From Ilumatobacter sp. (GTDB lineage Bacteria; Actinomycetota; Acidimicrobiia; Acidimicrobiales; Ilumatobacteraceae): 49,668 nt of DNA. The notes beneath the pieces were generated by a model. That model saw only the letters and a program-made list of their open reading frames with translations, was not told where the DNA came from and did no database searches. Shown one piece after another: positions 40,681 to 48,685 of the stretch (position 1 is its first letter; every line of letters starts with the position of its first letter). The position numbers were made by a program, and so were the translations under genes. Location of the stretch: the NCBI GenBank assembly GCA_018666235.1, contig JABJAB010000057.1:1-49668 (forward strand). Reading direction: 5' to 3'.

Positions 40681-42041
40681 GCCGACGGACTGTCGCCGGC
40701 GCCGCACTCGGCGTCGCGCTGCTCCTCGCTGGATGCGGAGACGGCAGTGGCGATGGCGATGGCGAAAACTCCGGAGCGAACCCTCCGAACGACCCGGCGG
40801 CAACCTTTGCCACGGTGCCCGACACTGTGCTTGACACGACGACCCAGACAGCCTCGACCGACGCTGGGCCGGTGCCGACCACGACGATTCCGCTCGAGCC
40901 CGCAGCGAACGTCGACCTTCCCACCGCGTCACCCGAGGAATTAGCAAACGGTCCCTCGACCACGGTGGCGACCGGGCCACTGCCGGTTCCATCCGTCGAG
41001 CTCGTCGAGGTCGCCGAATTCGACACGCCCGTTGAACTCACGACTCGTCCCGGCGATGTCCGGAGTTTTGTTGTCGAACAGGGAGGCCGGGTGTTGGCCT
41101 TTGACGATCTGTCGACCGAGGTCGTACTCGACATCACCGACCGGACGGCTGCGAACGGAGAACGAGGGTTGCTCGGTGCGGCATTCGATCCTGCTGCAGA
41201 TCGCGCCTACGTCCACTACAGCAACGAATCCGGCAACACCGTGGTGGCCGAGTACGCAATCGACCCGGTCACTGCCATCTTCGATGTCGAGTCCCGCCGG
41301 GAGGTCTTGACCGTCGAGCAGCCATTCGGCAATCACAACGGTGGCGAGTTGGCGTTCGGACCTGACGGCTATCTCTACCTCGCACTGGGCGACGGCGGGT
41401 CTGCCGACGACCCGGAGCGCAACTCGTTGGCGCTGTCGAGCCGTCTCGGCAAGATCCTCCGCATCGATCCGCAGCCGACGGCCGACGCGCCATTTGCCAC
41501 GCCGCCCGACAATCCGTTCGTCGACGCCGAGGGCGCCGACCCCACGATCTGGTCGCTTGGCCTCCGCAATCCGTGGAAGTTCTCCTTTGACTCGCTCACC
41601 GGCGACTTGTGGATTGCTGATGTTGGCCAAGGCGACATCGAAGAGATCAACCTCGCGCCGGCAATCAGCGGCCAGGGAGCTGGCAAGGGACTGTCGTTCG
41701 GATGGAGCGCCTTCGAGGGGTCAGAACGATTCAACACCGACCAGGACGATGCTGGACACACTGGGCCGGTCGTTGAATACCGCCACGACGATGGCAACTG
41801 TTCCGTCAGCGGCGGCGCGGTCTACCGCGGCGACGTCATCGAGGATCTCTTCGGCTGGTACGTCTATGGCGACTTCTGCTCGGGACGAATTTGGGGGTAC
41901 GACCCCACGTCTGAACCGGGCGCACCGATCGTTGTTGACCTCGCTGAACTCGCCAACCTCACAGCCATTGCCGTTGGCGGCGAAGGTGACCTGTTCGCCG
42001 TGAGCAATACCGGCACCGTCAGCCGCTTCTCCCCGGCCTGA
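40677..42041 (+). CDS. PQQ-dependent sugar dehydrogenase-like lipoprotein
   Basis: This is a secreted lipoprotein of 454 residues. The signal peptide ends with lipobox LLLAGC (Cys20), followed by a Thr/Pro-rich linker of about 90 residues. The six-bladed beta-propeller resembles soluble glucose/sorbosone dehydrogenases: FVVEQGGRVLAFD, ERGLLGAAFDP, NHNGGELAFGPDGYLYLALG, LGKILRIDPQP and WSLGLRNPWKFSFD. Typical members oxidise sugars with PQQ, though many actinobacterial ones have unknown cofactor. GTG 40677 overlaps the tesB stop as GTGA; upstream in-frame sequence is antisense-like. Confidence 0.85.
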   Translation: MSRRTVAGAALGVALLLAGCGDGSGDGDGENSGANPPNDPAATFATVPDTVLDTTTQTASTDAGPVPTTTIPLEPAANVDLPTASPEELANGPSTTVATGPLPVPSVELVEVAEFDTPVELTTRPGDVRSFVVEQGGRVLAFDDLSTEVVLDITDRTAANGERGLLGAAFDPAADRAYVHYSNESGNTVVAEYAIDPVTAIFDVESRREVLTVEQPFGNHNGGELAFGPDGYLYLALGDGGSADDPERNSLALSSRLGKILRIDPQPTADAPFATPPDNPFVDAEGADPTIWSLGLRNPWKFSFDSLTGDLWIADVGQGDIEEINLAPAISGQGAGKGLSFGWSAFEGSERFNTDQDDAGHTGPVVEYRHDDGNCSVSGGAVYRGDVIEDLFGWYVYGDFCSGRIWGYDPTSEPGAPIVVDLAELANLTAIAVGGEGDLFAVSNTGTVSRFSPA

Positions 42042-42064
42042 TCCCATTTCCAGCCCGCTCCCAG

Positions 42065-42118
42065 CCGTTTGTGTGCGAATTTTCGCGGAACGGTCCGCAA
42101 AAATCCCCACGCAAACGG
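42065..42118. terminator. 24-bp imperfect hairpin between convergent genes
   Basis: The arm 42065-42088 (begins CCGTTTGTGTGCG) matches the complement of 42095-42118 at 20 of 24 positions, with the loop AACGGT. It contains A- and T-tracts on both sides (ATTTT and AAAAAT). It sits between the sugar dehydrogenase stop and the RNB gene stop and is a good bidirectional terminator candidate. Confidence 0.7.
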
Positions 42119-42159
42119 GAAAATGAGAAAGGGAAAAGGGAGTGCGAGGGAAGGGAGCT

Positions 42160-43569
42160 TCAGCCGACGCGTTCGAAGTCGACGCGGCGCTCGGCGGGGT
42201 CGGCGCTGACCAACTTCACCTTGATGTCGTCGCCGGGGTCGACGCGGCGGGCAGCGACCCGCGTCACGATTGCGGGGTCGCGGACTTGGATCCGAGCACC
42301 GCGATCATCTTCGTCGGTGACGACAGCTTCGAACACTTCGCCTTCGCGCCCGTGGAGCACAACGGCCTCGGCAAGATCGATCGCAGCGCGGTCAACGCGA
42401 TTCGCGCGACTGTCGCCTTGGCGCATCGCCTGCGGCAAGTCGATGAACGCCTGCTCGGTCTCCGCTGACACTCGGTCGCCGTTCGCGACGGCAAGTGCCG
42501 CATCGATGACGTACCGGTCAGCCAGTCGACGCAGAGGCGCCGTCACGTGACTGTAGGTCGCAGCAACAGCGGCATGCCAGGGCTTCACGTTGGGATCGAA
42601 CGGCTCGTACGCGGCACCACCGCTTGCTCGCCGAACCGCCAACTGGAAGGCCGAGGTCTTCGGGTCGCCCGCAGGAAGCGACTGCTCGAAGTCGGATAGC
42701 GCCTGGGCTTTCGGCCACTCGAGTCCGAATGCCCGAGCGGTGTGGCGGAGCCGACCAACCCTGCGTTCGTCGACCGCTGGCATCGTCCGAAAGAGGCCGG
42801 TACCAGCCGCATGCAGAGCGTCGGCGACCGCCATGTTGGTGGCAAGCGACATGGCGGCGTTCTGATTCTCGGCATCGTTGCGCGGCCGAAATCTCAAGTC
42901 GAATCCCCCGTCGTCGCGTCGAACGACCTCTTGTTCGGGCATCTGGATCCGATCGGCCCCGCGATTTCGCTCGCCAATCTCGAAGCGGCGCGCCAGTTCG
43001 GGAAAGGCAGGAGGAAGGTCTCCGGGAGAAACCGTCGAGTACGCGAGCTTTGCACGGTTGCGGATCATCGCTCGTTCGACGCCGTCAAGGGTGACCGACC
43101 CGTCTGGCGCAATGCGAACAACGAACACGACTGCCGGCTTGGGTGCACCGGGGAGCAGCGACCCAGCGTCTTCGGCAAGGCGCGGAGGATGCAGTCCGAC
43201 TCGATCATGCGGCATGTACACGGTGACTCCACGCTTCCATGCCTCACGGTCGATCAGGTCGCCGTGTCGAACAAACCAACCGACATCGGCGATGGCATAG
43301 CGGAGGATGACGTCGGCATCGCTGTGGCTCCCCGCCAGTTCGATCGCGAAGGCCTGATCAAGGTCAGTGCTGCTTGCCGGGTCGAGCGTCAGGAACTCGA
43401 CGCCGGTCCGATCGACGTGCGGCGAGTCCGACCCACCGAGCGGTCGCCGCGCTGCGACTTCCGCAGCATCCAACACCTCGGGTGGGAAGCTCTTCGGTAC
43501 GTCGAACTCATCGATGAGCTGCGCAAACCCGTCGCGATAATCATCGAGCATCTCCGAAGCCAACCGCAT
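42160..43569 (-). CDS. RNB-domain ribonuclease (RNase II/R-like, short)
   Basis: This protein of 469 residues is essentially an RNB exonuclease domain with a short C-terminal S1-like tail (GEVFEAVVTDEDDRGARIQV). The metal-binding motif is DPASSTDLDQAFAIE, where RNase II has D-x5-D-x-D-D; the last Asp is Gln here, a variant I recall as common in actinobacterial homologues. The RNA-clamp region TYSHVTAPLRRLADRYV is present. The cold-shock domains of RNase II/R are absent. The likely role is 3'-5' RNA degradation. Confidence 0.85.
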   Translation of the reverse strand: MRLASEMLDDYRDGFAQLIDEFDVPKSFPPEVLDAAEVAARRPLGGSDSPHVDRTGVEFLTLDPASSTDLDQAFAIELAGSHSDADVILRYAIADVGWFVRHGDLIDREAWKRGVTVYMPHDRVGLHPPRLAEDAGSLLPGAPKPAVVFVVRIAPDGSVTLDGVERAMIRNRAKLAYSTVSPGDLPPAFPELARRFEIGERNRGADRIQMPEQEVVRRDDGGFDLRFRPRNDAENQNAAMSLATNMAVADALHAAGTGLFRTMPAVDERRVGRLRHTARAFGLEWPKAQALSDFEQSLPAGDPKTSAFQLAVRRASGGAAYEPFDPNVKPWHAAVAATYSHVTAPLRRLADRYVIDAALAVANGDRVSAETEQAFIDLPQAMRQGDSRANRVDRAAIDLAEAVVLHGREGEVFEAVVTDEDDRGARIQVRDPAIVTRVAARRVDPGDDIKVKLVSADPAERRVDFERVG

Positions 43570-43656
43570 CGCCAGACCATACGCCCATGTTCACGTGGGC
43601 GACATGGCGCGCGCCTGGAGCCTCTGCCATTGCTCGGCGAGGAGTTCACGCCACAC

Positions 43657-43680
43657 CGCGAGCAGCGAAGCTGCCTCGCG
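43657..43680. terminator. Hairpin abutting the mreB stop codon
   Basis: CGCGAGCAGC (43657-43666) pairs with GCTG-C-CTCGCG (43670-43680) across GAA, with one bulged C. The stem begins at the base next to the mreB stop codon (43683-43681). It may end mreB transcription before the RNB gene. Confidence 0.6.
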
Positions 43681-44685
43681 TCAGCGCCGAGCGCCCATGA
43701 ACATGCCCTTGAGCGCTTCGTAGTGCTCGATGACATGTCCAGCGCCGAGCACAACTGCCTCCAGCGGCACGTTTGACATCTTCACGGGCACCTTCGTCTC
43801 GCGCTCAATGCGCTCGGCGAGGCCGCGCAGCAGCCCACCGCCACCCACGAGATACATGCCGCGCACCAGGAAGTCTTGCGACAGCTCGGGCGGCGCCTTC
43901 GACAGACACCGGATGACCGACGCCACGATCGAAGAGATGACGTCTTCGATCGCGAAACGCACCTCTTCAGGAGTGAGTAGGACGGTCTTCGGTAGCCCGG
44001 TCATCAGGTCGCGACCGCGCACCTCGGCCTGATTCTCATCGAGCGTCGGATGGGCCGAGCCGATCGCGACCTTGATTTCTTCCGCTGTCCGTTCACCGAT
44101 CGCGATGCCGTGCTCGCGTCGCACGTAGTTCTGGATCGCCGCGTCGATGTCGAACGAGCCGACGCGAACAGCTTCGAGGGCCACGATGCCGCCCAGGCTG
44201 ATGACTGCGGTCTCACTCGTCCCCCCGCCGATGTCGATGACCATGTTGCCGACCGGTTCGTCGATGGGCAGATCGGCACCGATCGCGGCGGCCATCGGCT
44301 GCTCGATCAAGTTGGCATCTGCAGCACCTGCTCGGCGAGCGGCGTCGGTCACGGCGCGTCGCTCGACCTCGGTAATGGCCGAGGGGACACAGATGACCAC
44401 TTTGGGGCGGGTGAAGCGGCTGACTCCGACACGCTGCAACAAGAGTCGAATCATCCGTTCGGTGATCTCAAAGTCGGTGATGGCACCGCCCCTCAGGGGC
44501 CGAACCGCCACGATGTAGCCGGGAGTTCTCCCGATCATCTGCCAGGCTTCGCGACCCGTGGCGAGCACTTCACCGGTTTGCCGGTTGAGCGCGATGACCG
44601 ACGGCTCGTTCAAGACAATGCCGCGGCCCTTCATGTAGACCAGCGTGTTGGCGGTGCCAAGGTCAATGGCGAGGTCGCGTGCCAT
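43681..44685 (-). CDS. mreB: Rod shape-determining protein MreB
   Basis: This bacterial actin of 334 residues polymerises along the inner membrane and guides cell-wall synthesis. Nucleotide-binding motifs are phosphate 1 DLAIDLGTANTLVYMKG, connect 1 AAIGADLPI, phosphate 2 MVIDIGGGTSETAVISLGG and adenosine LVGGGGLLRGLAERI. The length and order are standard. No mreC or mreD gene is adjacent within the window, so mreB here is a stand-alone copy, possibly one of several MreB-like genes. Confidence 0.95.
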   Translation of the reverse strand: MARDLAIDLGTANTLVYMKGRGIVLNEPSVIALNRQTGEVLATGREAWQMIGRTPGYIVAVRPLRGGAITDFEITERMIRLLLQRVGVSRFTRPKVVICVPSAITEVERRAVTDAARRAGAADANLIEQPMAAAIGADLPIDEPVGNMVIDIGGGTSETAVISLGGIVALEAVRVGSFDIDAAIQNYVRREHGIAIGERTAEEIKVAIGSAHPTLDENQAEVRGRDLMTGLPKTVLLTPEEVRFAIEDVISSIVASVIRCLSKAPPELSQDFLVRGMYLVGGGGLLRGLAERIERETKVPVKMSNVPLEAVVLGAGHVIEHYEALKGMFMGARR

Positions 44686-44791
44686 CAGTTGCTCACGTTG
44701 ACAATCGAATGACTGTTCATTTCAGCGACAGTCTGGCGCAGATCGGTCACCCGAACGAGCACCCTGCGCCAGGCTGTTGCAACAAACGCCG

Positions 44792-45013
44792 TCACGCGAC
44801 GTCGCCGTCGTCGGCGCGCTCGTCGCCGTCCGAGCGTTCGGCCGACTTCACCTGATCAACGGTGGGTTTGCGTGCCTCGGGTGACAGGGCATTGATCTGC
44901 CGACGAAAGGAGTCAACGCCGTCGTTGGCGGCGCGACTGCGGAGTCTGAGACCAAGCGCCACCGCAACGACCACAATGATCGCGACGATCAGAATGATGA
45001 TGCCCGTGCTCAT
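44792..45013 (-). CDS. Small single-pass membrane protein
   Basis: This 73-residue protein starts with a hydrophobic helix (GIIILIVAIIVVVAVALGL, residues about 4-22), then a basic stretch and a charged tail rich in Asp, Arg and Ser. The ATG overlaps the moaE stop as ATGA, so it is translated with moaE. The topology suggests a cytoplasmic tail. No family is recognised. Confidence 0.7.
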   Translation of the reverse strand: MSTGIIILIVAIIVVVAVALGLRLRSRAANDGVDSFRRQINALSPEARKPTVDQVKSAERSDGDERADDGDVA

Positions 45014-45549
45014 GTGGTTGCTCCGACCGACGCAGGGTCGATGATGTCGTGTGCGCCGGTACCCCAGTCGGAGCCGTCGGCCCAGACTTCGTGTTTCCAG
45101 ATCGGCGCCGTCTCTTTCAGCGCGTCGATCGCAAAGCGGGCTGCTTCGAACGCGTTCGGGCGATGGGGCGCCGAGACAACCGCAATCACCGACGACTCCC
45201 CGATCTGCAATTGACCCGTCCGGTGGATCAACACGACGCGACCGACGTCAGGCCAGCGCGTGCGCAACTCGTCGCCGATTGCCGCAAACCGCTGTGCCGC
45301 CTGCTCTTCGTAGGCCTCATACGTGAGGTACTCAACGCCGTCTCGCCCCTCGGCATGGTTGCGGATCGTGCCGCTGAACAACACAACGGCGCCGCAATCC
45401 GGTCGAACAGACCACGAATACGCGTCGCCAATCGGCAGTTCCTGATCAGTCAGGCCGTACCAGTTGTCACCGTTTGCCGGGGCCTTCACGGCGATCATCG
45501 TAGTCGTCGTGCTCGGACCGTCAGGTCGCTGCAACACATTTGACGCCAC
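45010..45549 (-). CDS. moaE: Molybdopterin synthase catalytic subunit
   Basis: This is the 179-residue large subunit of molybdopterin synthase, which with MoaD-thiocarboxylate inserts the dithiolene sulfurs into precursor Z. Visible motifs are GAVVLFSGTIRNHAEGRD, LTYEAYEEQAAQ, VVLIHRTGQLQIGE, VSAPHRPNAFEAA and the catalytic lysines of LKETAPIWKHEVW. GTG 45549 has AGG upstream; ATG 45498 is the alternative. No moaD is adjacent. Its product is required for the Mo hydroxylase encoded at 33-36 kb, though the two loci are 9 kb apart. Confidence 0.9.
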   Translation of the reverse strand: MASNVLQRPDGPSTTTTMIAVKAPANGDNWYGLTDQELPIGDAYSWSVRPDCGAVVLFSGTIRNHAEGRDGVEYLTYEAYEEQAAQRFAAIGDELRTRWPDVGRVVLIHRTGQLQIGESSVIAVVSAPHRPNAFEAARFAIDALKETAPIWKHEVWADGSDWGTGAHDIIDPASVGATT

Positions 45550-45663
45550 TTCGTTACCTGGTCAGCGAGCCGACGCCGCACGCCTGGGTCAACCTTGCGA
45601 CCGGCTGCCCCCACCAGTGCCCGCGATCAGCCAGCGAAAACTGGGCACTACAGTCTCATTCCC

Positions 45664-46245
45664 GTGGACAGTGCACCGCTTCCCCCACACGAACGTACGT
45701 GGCGACATCCCTCAGAAATGGGCGCGCCCGTCGCCGTGCCCGAGGCCACTCGCAGCACGCGAGCGATGGCAGCCATGGGCGCCACGGTTGCCGTTGCCCT
45801 GGTCGCTGCCTTGGCCATCACGTTGACCCCTCGGCAGACCACAACCACCACCGCCATCTCAGCAACGACGGTGCCCGCGGCGTCAGCGCTGCGCGATGCG
45901 GCCGGCACGGCAGTTCCGACGGCGGAAACGATTCGGACGATCATGCTCTCCGGCGCGATGGCGGTTCCGAATGCCATTGCCGACGTTCCGTCGGCAGCGT
46001 TTCGCTCGACGCCCGGCGACGGGAACACTGAGGTTCAGGCCGTCCTCCCGGACCTTCACGACCGAGTCATCGTGTTGACCGAGCAGTTCGCGTACTCAGT
46101 TGCCTGGCGCGACGTCAGCCGGCTCAACCTGACCGAGACCGCCATCGTTGTCGATCATGAGGGCACGATCGTCGGTCACCTCGACGCCGGGCGACTGATC
46201 GTCAGCCACGACCTGCTCGTCGGCGCGTCGATCAGCCTCGACTAA
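45664..46245 (+). CDS. Membrane protein with HERxWRHPSE header motif
   Basis: This protein of 193 residues starts with PLPPHERTWRHPSEMG, a header seen in many acidimicrobial membrane proteins that often precedes a trypsin-like protease. Here a transmembrane helix (MGATVAVALVAALAITL, about 38-55) and a Thr-rich linker are followed by a short domain with VIVLTEQFAYSVAWRD and VDHEGTIVGHLDAGRLIV. No catalytic triad is visible, so it is either a header fusion to another domain or a reduced protease. GTG 45664 is the start that places the motif at the N-terminus. Confidence 0.65.
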   Translation: MDSAPLPPHERTWRHPSEMGAPVAVPEATRSTRAMAAMGATVAVALVAALAITLTPRQTTTTTAISATTVPAASALRDAAGTAVPTAETIRTIMLSGAMAVPNAIADVPSAAFRSTPGDGNTEVQAVLPDLHDRVIVLTEQFAYSVAWRDVSRLNLTETAIVVDHEGTIVGHLDAGRLIVSHDLLVGASISLD

Positions 46246-46269
46246 CCCACCAGAGCACAAACCACGACC

Positions 46270-47343
46270 TCACCGCTGGCGGCGTCGCCACCAGCGCCGG
46301 CCGACAACAATGCCGATGATGGCAATGAGCGACAGGAGCCCCACCCCGGCACCAAGCGCGAGCTCTTGACGACGCTTCGGCGAAATCATCGTCCACCAGC
46401 GCGCTTCTGTGCCCTCGACGTAGGCCTGCTCGTTCGTCACCGTCGGACGCCAACCTTCGGCGACCAAACGACCGTTCGACACGACCCACGCCTCATGCGT
46501 ATACGAGCGCAGACCCGGAGGAATTGGGCCCCGCTGAAATCGCCAGCGCAGGCTGCCAAGCACCTCAGAGGCTCGCTCTGGGAGCGGCAACCGCGGACCT
46601 TCGCCGGACAACGCACGCACGCGCTCGCCCGCAATCCAGCCGTCAGGCGCCACATTGAAGACGCCGTCGAGTCGCTGCTGGACCGCAATGACGATTGCCG
46701 CCGCGAGGTCATCAAGGTGCACGTACTGCGATGGCGGGTCGTCTTCGGCGAACCGCTTACCGAGTCCCGAGACCAGCGCGCCGGCAAGGCGCGAGTTGCC
46801 GTCGCCTGCGAGGGAGATCGCGGGACGAAGCACGCAGGTGCGACGGCCGCTTCGGCTGCGTCGCCACTGTTCAACGAGTTCCTCAGCCGATGCGAGTTGC
46901 CGTGCGAACACAAACTCATTGTCGGGCCGAAGCACCGTCTCTTCGGTGAGTGGAAACGAATTGTTGGCGTTTGCCCCGTACACCATGGCCGACGAGACAA
47001 ACACCACTTGGTCGGCCACCAATTCGTCGGCAATCGACAGGGTGGTTGTTGCGAACTGTGTTGCACTTGCGCGATTGATGGCCAGCCAGTCGTGATCACT
47101 GCTCGCCATGTCAAGCACGACGTCGGCAGTGTCGCCCTCCAGCCCAGTGATATCGCCGGTTGTCTCGAACACCGTGACATCGCCCAGCGACTCGAGGCCG
47201 GCAACGACGCGCCGCTGGAGTGGGCCAGTCGTGCCGGTCAGGACAACGGTCAGCGAGCCCGAAAACGGCTTGGTGGCGCGTGGGCTCCTGTGCGCGGCTC
47301 CAGCACCAGCCGCGGCAGCTTCAGCGTCGATCAGTGCACTCAC
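46270..47343 (-). CDS. NAD-dependent epimerase/dehydratase-like membrane-anchored protein
   Basis: This extended-SDR protein has 357 residues. The Rossmann start is VVLTGTTGPLQRRVVAGLESLG, which keeps TGxxG with a changed third glycine spacing. The active region is VVFVSSAMVYGANANNSFP, where the Tyr of YxxxK-type motifs and the Ser are visible. SQYVHLDDLAAAI is the family hallmark in the C-terminal part. The end carries a transmembrane helix (LGAGVGLLSLIAIIGIVVG) and a basic tail. GTG 47343 is chosen because the longer frame to 47706 is antisense of the divergent gene. The substrate is likely a nucleotide sugar or isoprenoid-linked compound. Confidence 0.75.
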   Translation of the reverse strand: MSALIDAEAAAAGAGAAHRSPRATKPFSGSLTVVLTGTTGPLQRRVVAGLESLGDVTVFETTGDITGLEGDTADVVLDMASSDHDWLAINRASATQFATTTLSIADELVADQVVFVSSAMVYGANANNSFPLTEETVLRPDNEFVFARQLASAEELVEQWRRSRSGRRTCVLRPAISLAGDGNSRLAGALVSGLGKRFAEDDPPSQYVHLDDLAAAIVIAVQQRLDGVFNVAPDGWIAGERVRALSGEGPRLPLPERASEVLGSLRWRFQRGPIPPGLRSYTHEAWVVSNGRLVAEGWRPTVTNEQAYVEGTEARWWTMISPKRRQELALGAGVGLLSLIAIIGIVVGRRWWRRRQR

Positions 47344-47437
47344 GTCGATGACGATAGTGCGCGCCTCGGGTGGCGGTTGTGGTGTGGCGACTGACGGCCG
47401 CGGCGGCGAACCACCCGGGCGGCCGTATCCTCGTCGC

Positions 47438-48685
47438 ATGGACGACGGCAACGACGACTCCATCACTCCGAGCGATGGCAGCGGTGAGGGTGACTTCAAT
47501 CCCTTTGCAGGCATGCCGCTCTTCGGCGACTTGTCGAGAGCCCTGTCTGGGCAGGGCCCCCTCAACTGGGACGCTGCCCGCCAGTTCGCGCTGCTCGCGG
47601 CCAGCGGTGGCGACATGGCCGGAATGATGACCGGCGGGGGTGCTCCGACCGCCACGGCCAACATCGACCCGTCCGTCCGGATCAAGTATGCGGAACTCGC
47701 GAACATTGCGCGCCTGCACGTTGCCGATGTGATGCAACTCCCGGTCGCAAACGCCGACCCCGAGGTTGCGACTGCTGAGCAGTGGGCCGCACAGACCCTC
47801 GATGCCTATCGCCCGTTGTTCAATGACCTCGCAACGTCGCTCGGACAGACCGACGATGTTGCCACCGATGCCTCCGCTGACCCGATGGCGCAGATGATGG
47901 CCGGGCTCAGCAAGATGATGGCGCCCGCCATGATGGGCATGAGCGTCGGATCCATGGTCGGCGGACTCGCGCGCCGGGCGTTCGGCGTGTATGACCTCCC
48001 GATCCCGCGTGCGACGCCCGCGCTCGTCGTCGTACCACCGACGATCGACGCCTTCGCGGCCGAATGGGAGATTCCGCTCGACGAGATGCGGTTGTGGGTC
48101 ATCGCACACGAACTGGCCGGACACACCCTGTTGTCAATCCCGCACATCGCTGAACACCTGCGCTCGCTCGTCCAGCGCCACGTCGGCGCATTCCAACCTG
48201 ACGCGTCGGCAATCTCCGACAAACTCACCGGTCTCGACATGGATCAATCCGACCCAATGGCCGCCATGCAAGCCGCCTTCGGCGACCCCGAGGTACTCCT
48301 TGGCGCTGTCCGGTCCGACGAGCAGTTGGCAATGGAGCCACAACTCGATGCCGCAGTCGCTGTGACCATCGGCGTGATCGACTGGGTTGTCGATGCCGTG
48401 GCCGTCCGGATCATTGGTGGCAATGCACTCCAGATCGCCGAGGCAGTTCGCCGTCGTCGCGCCGACGCGTCACCTGACGATCTCTTTGTCGAGCGATTGC
48501 TCGGCATCCGACTTGGAGCGGATCAAACGGCTCGAGGCAAGGCGTTCGTGCAAGGCGTGGTCGACCGGGCCGGCGAGAACGGGCTCGCGCCGTTGTTCAC
48601 TTCGGTCGACGCGATGCCGACCCCGAACGAGATCGAGGCGCCTGGCCTCTGGCTGGCCCGCGTCGCCGAGACCGACCTCGGTTAA
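47438..48685 (+). CDS. DUF2342-like zinc-metalloprotease-fold protein
   Basis: This protein of 415 residues resembles the actinobacterial DUF2342/zinc-dependent metalloprotease family (sometimes tied to F420 genes). A variable N-terminal half with many Met and Ala precedes VPPTIDAFAAEWEIPLDEMRLWV. The expected HExxH zinc motif reads AHELAGHTLL: the second His is one place further than canonical, with Gly in its normal position. Downstream conserved parts are GVIDWVVDAVA and ERLLGIRLG. The gene is divergent from the epimerase-like gene. Zinc binding and proteolysis are therefore uncertain. Confidence 0.65.
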   Translation: MDDGNDDSITPSDGSGEGDFNPFAGMPLFGDLSRALSGQGPLNWDAARQFALLAASGGDMAGMMTGGGAPTATANIDPSVRIKYAELANIARLHVADVMQLPVANADPEVATAEQWAAQTLDAYRPLFNDLATSLGQTDDVATDASADPMAQMMAGLSKMMAPAMMGMSVGSMVGGLARRAFGVYDLPIPRATPALVVVPPTIDAFAAEWEIPLDEMRLWVIAHELAGHTLLSIPHIAEHLRSLVQRHVGAFQPDASAISDKLTGLDMDQSDPMAAMQAAFGDPEVLLGAVRSDEQLAMEPQLDAAVAVTIGVIDWVVDAVAVRIIGGNALQIAEAVRRRRADASPDDLFVERLLGIRLGADQTARGKAFVQGVVDRAGENGLAPLFTSVDAMPTPNEIEAPGLWLARVAETDLG

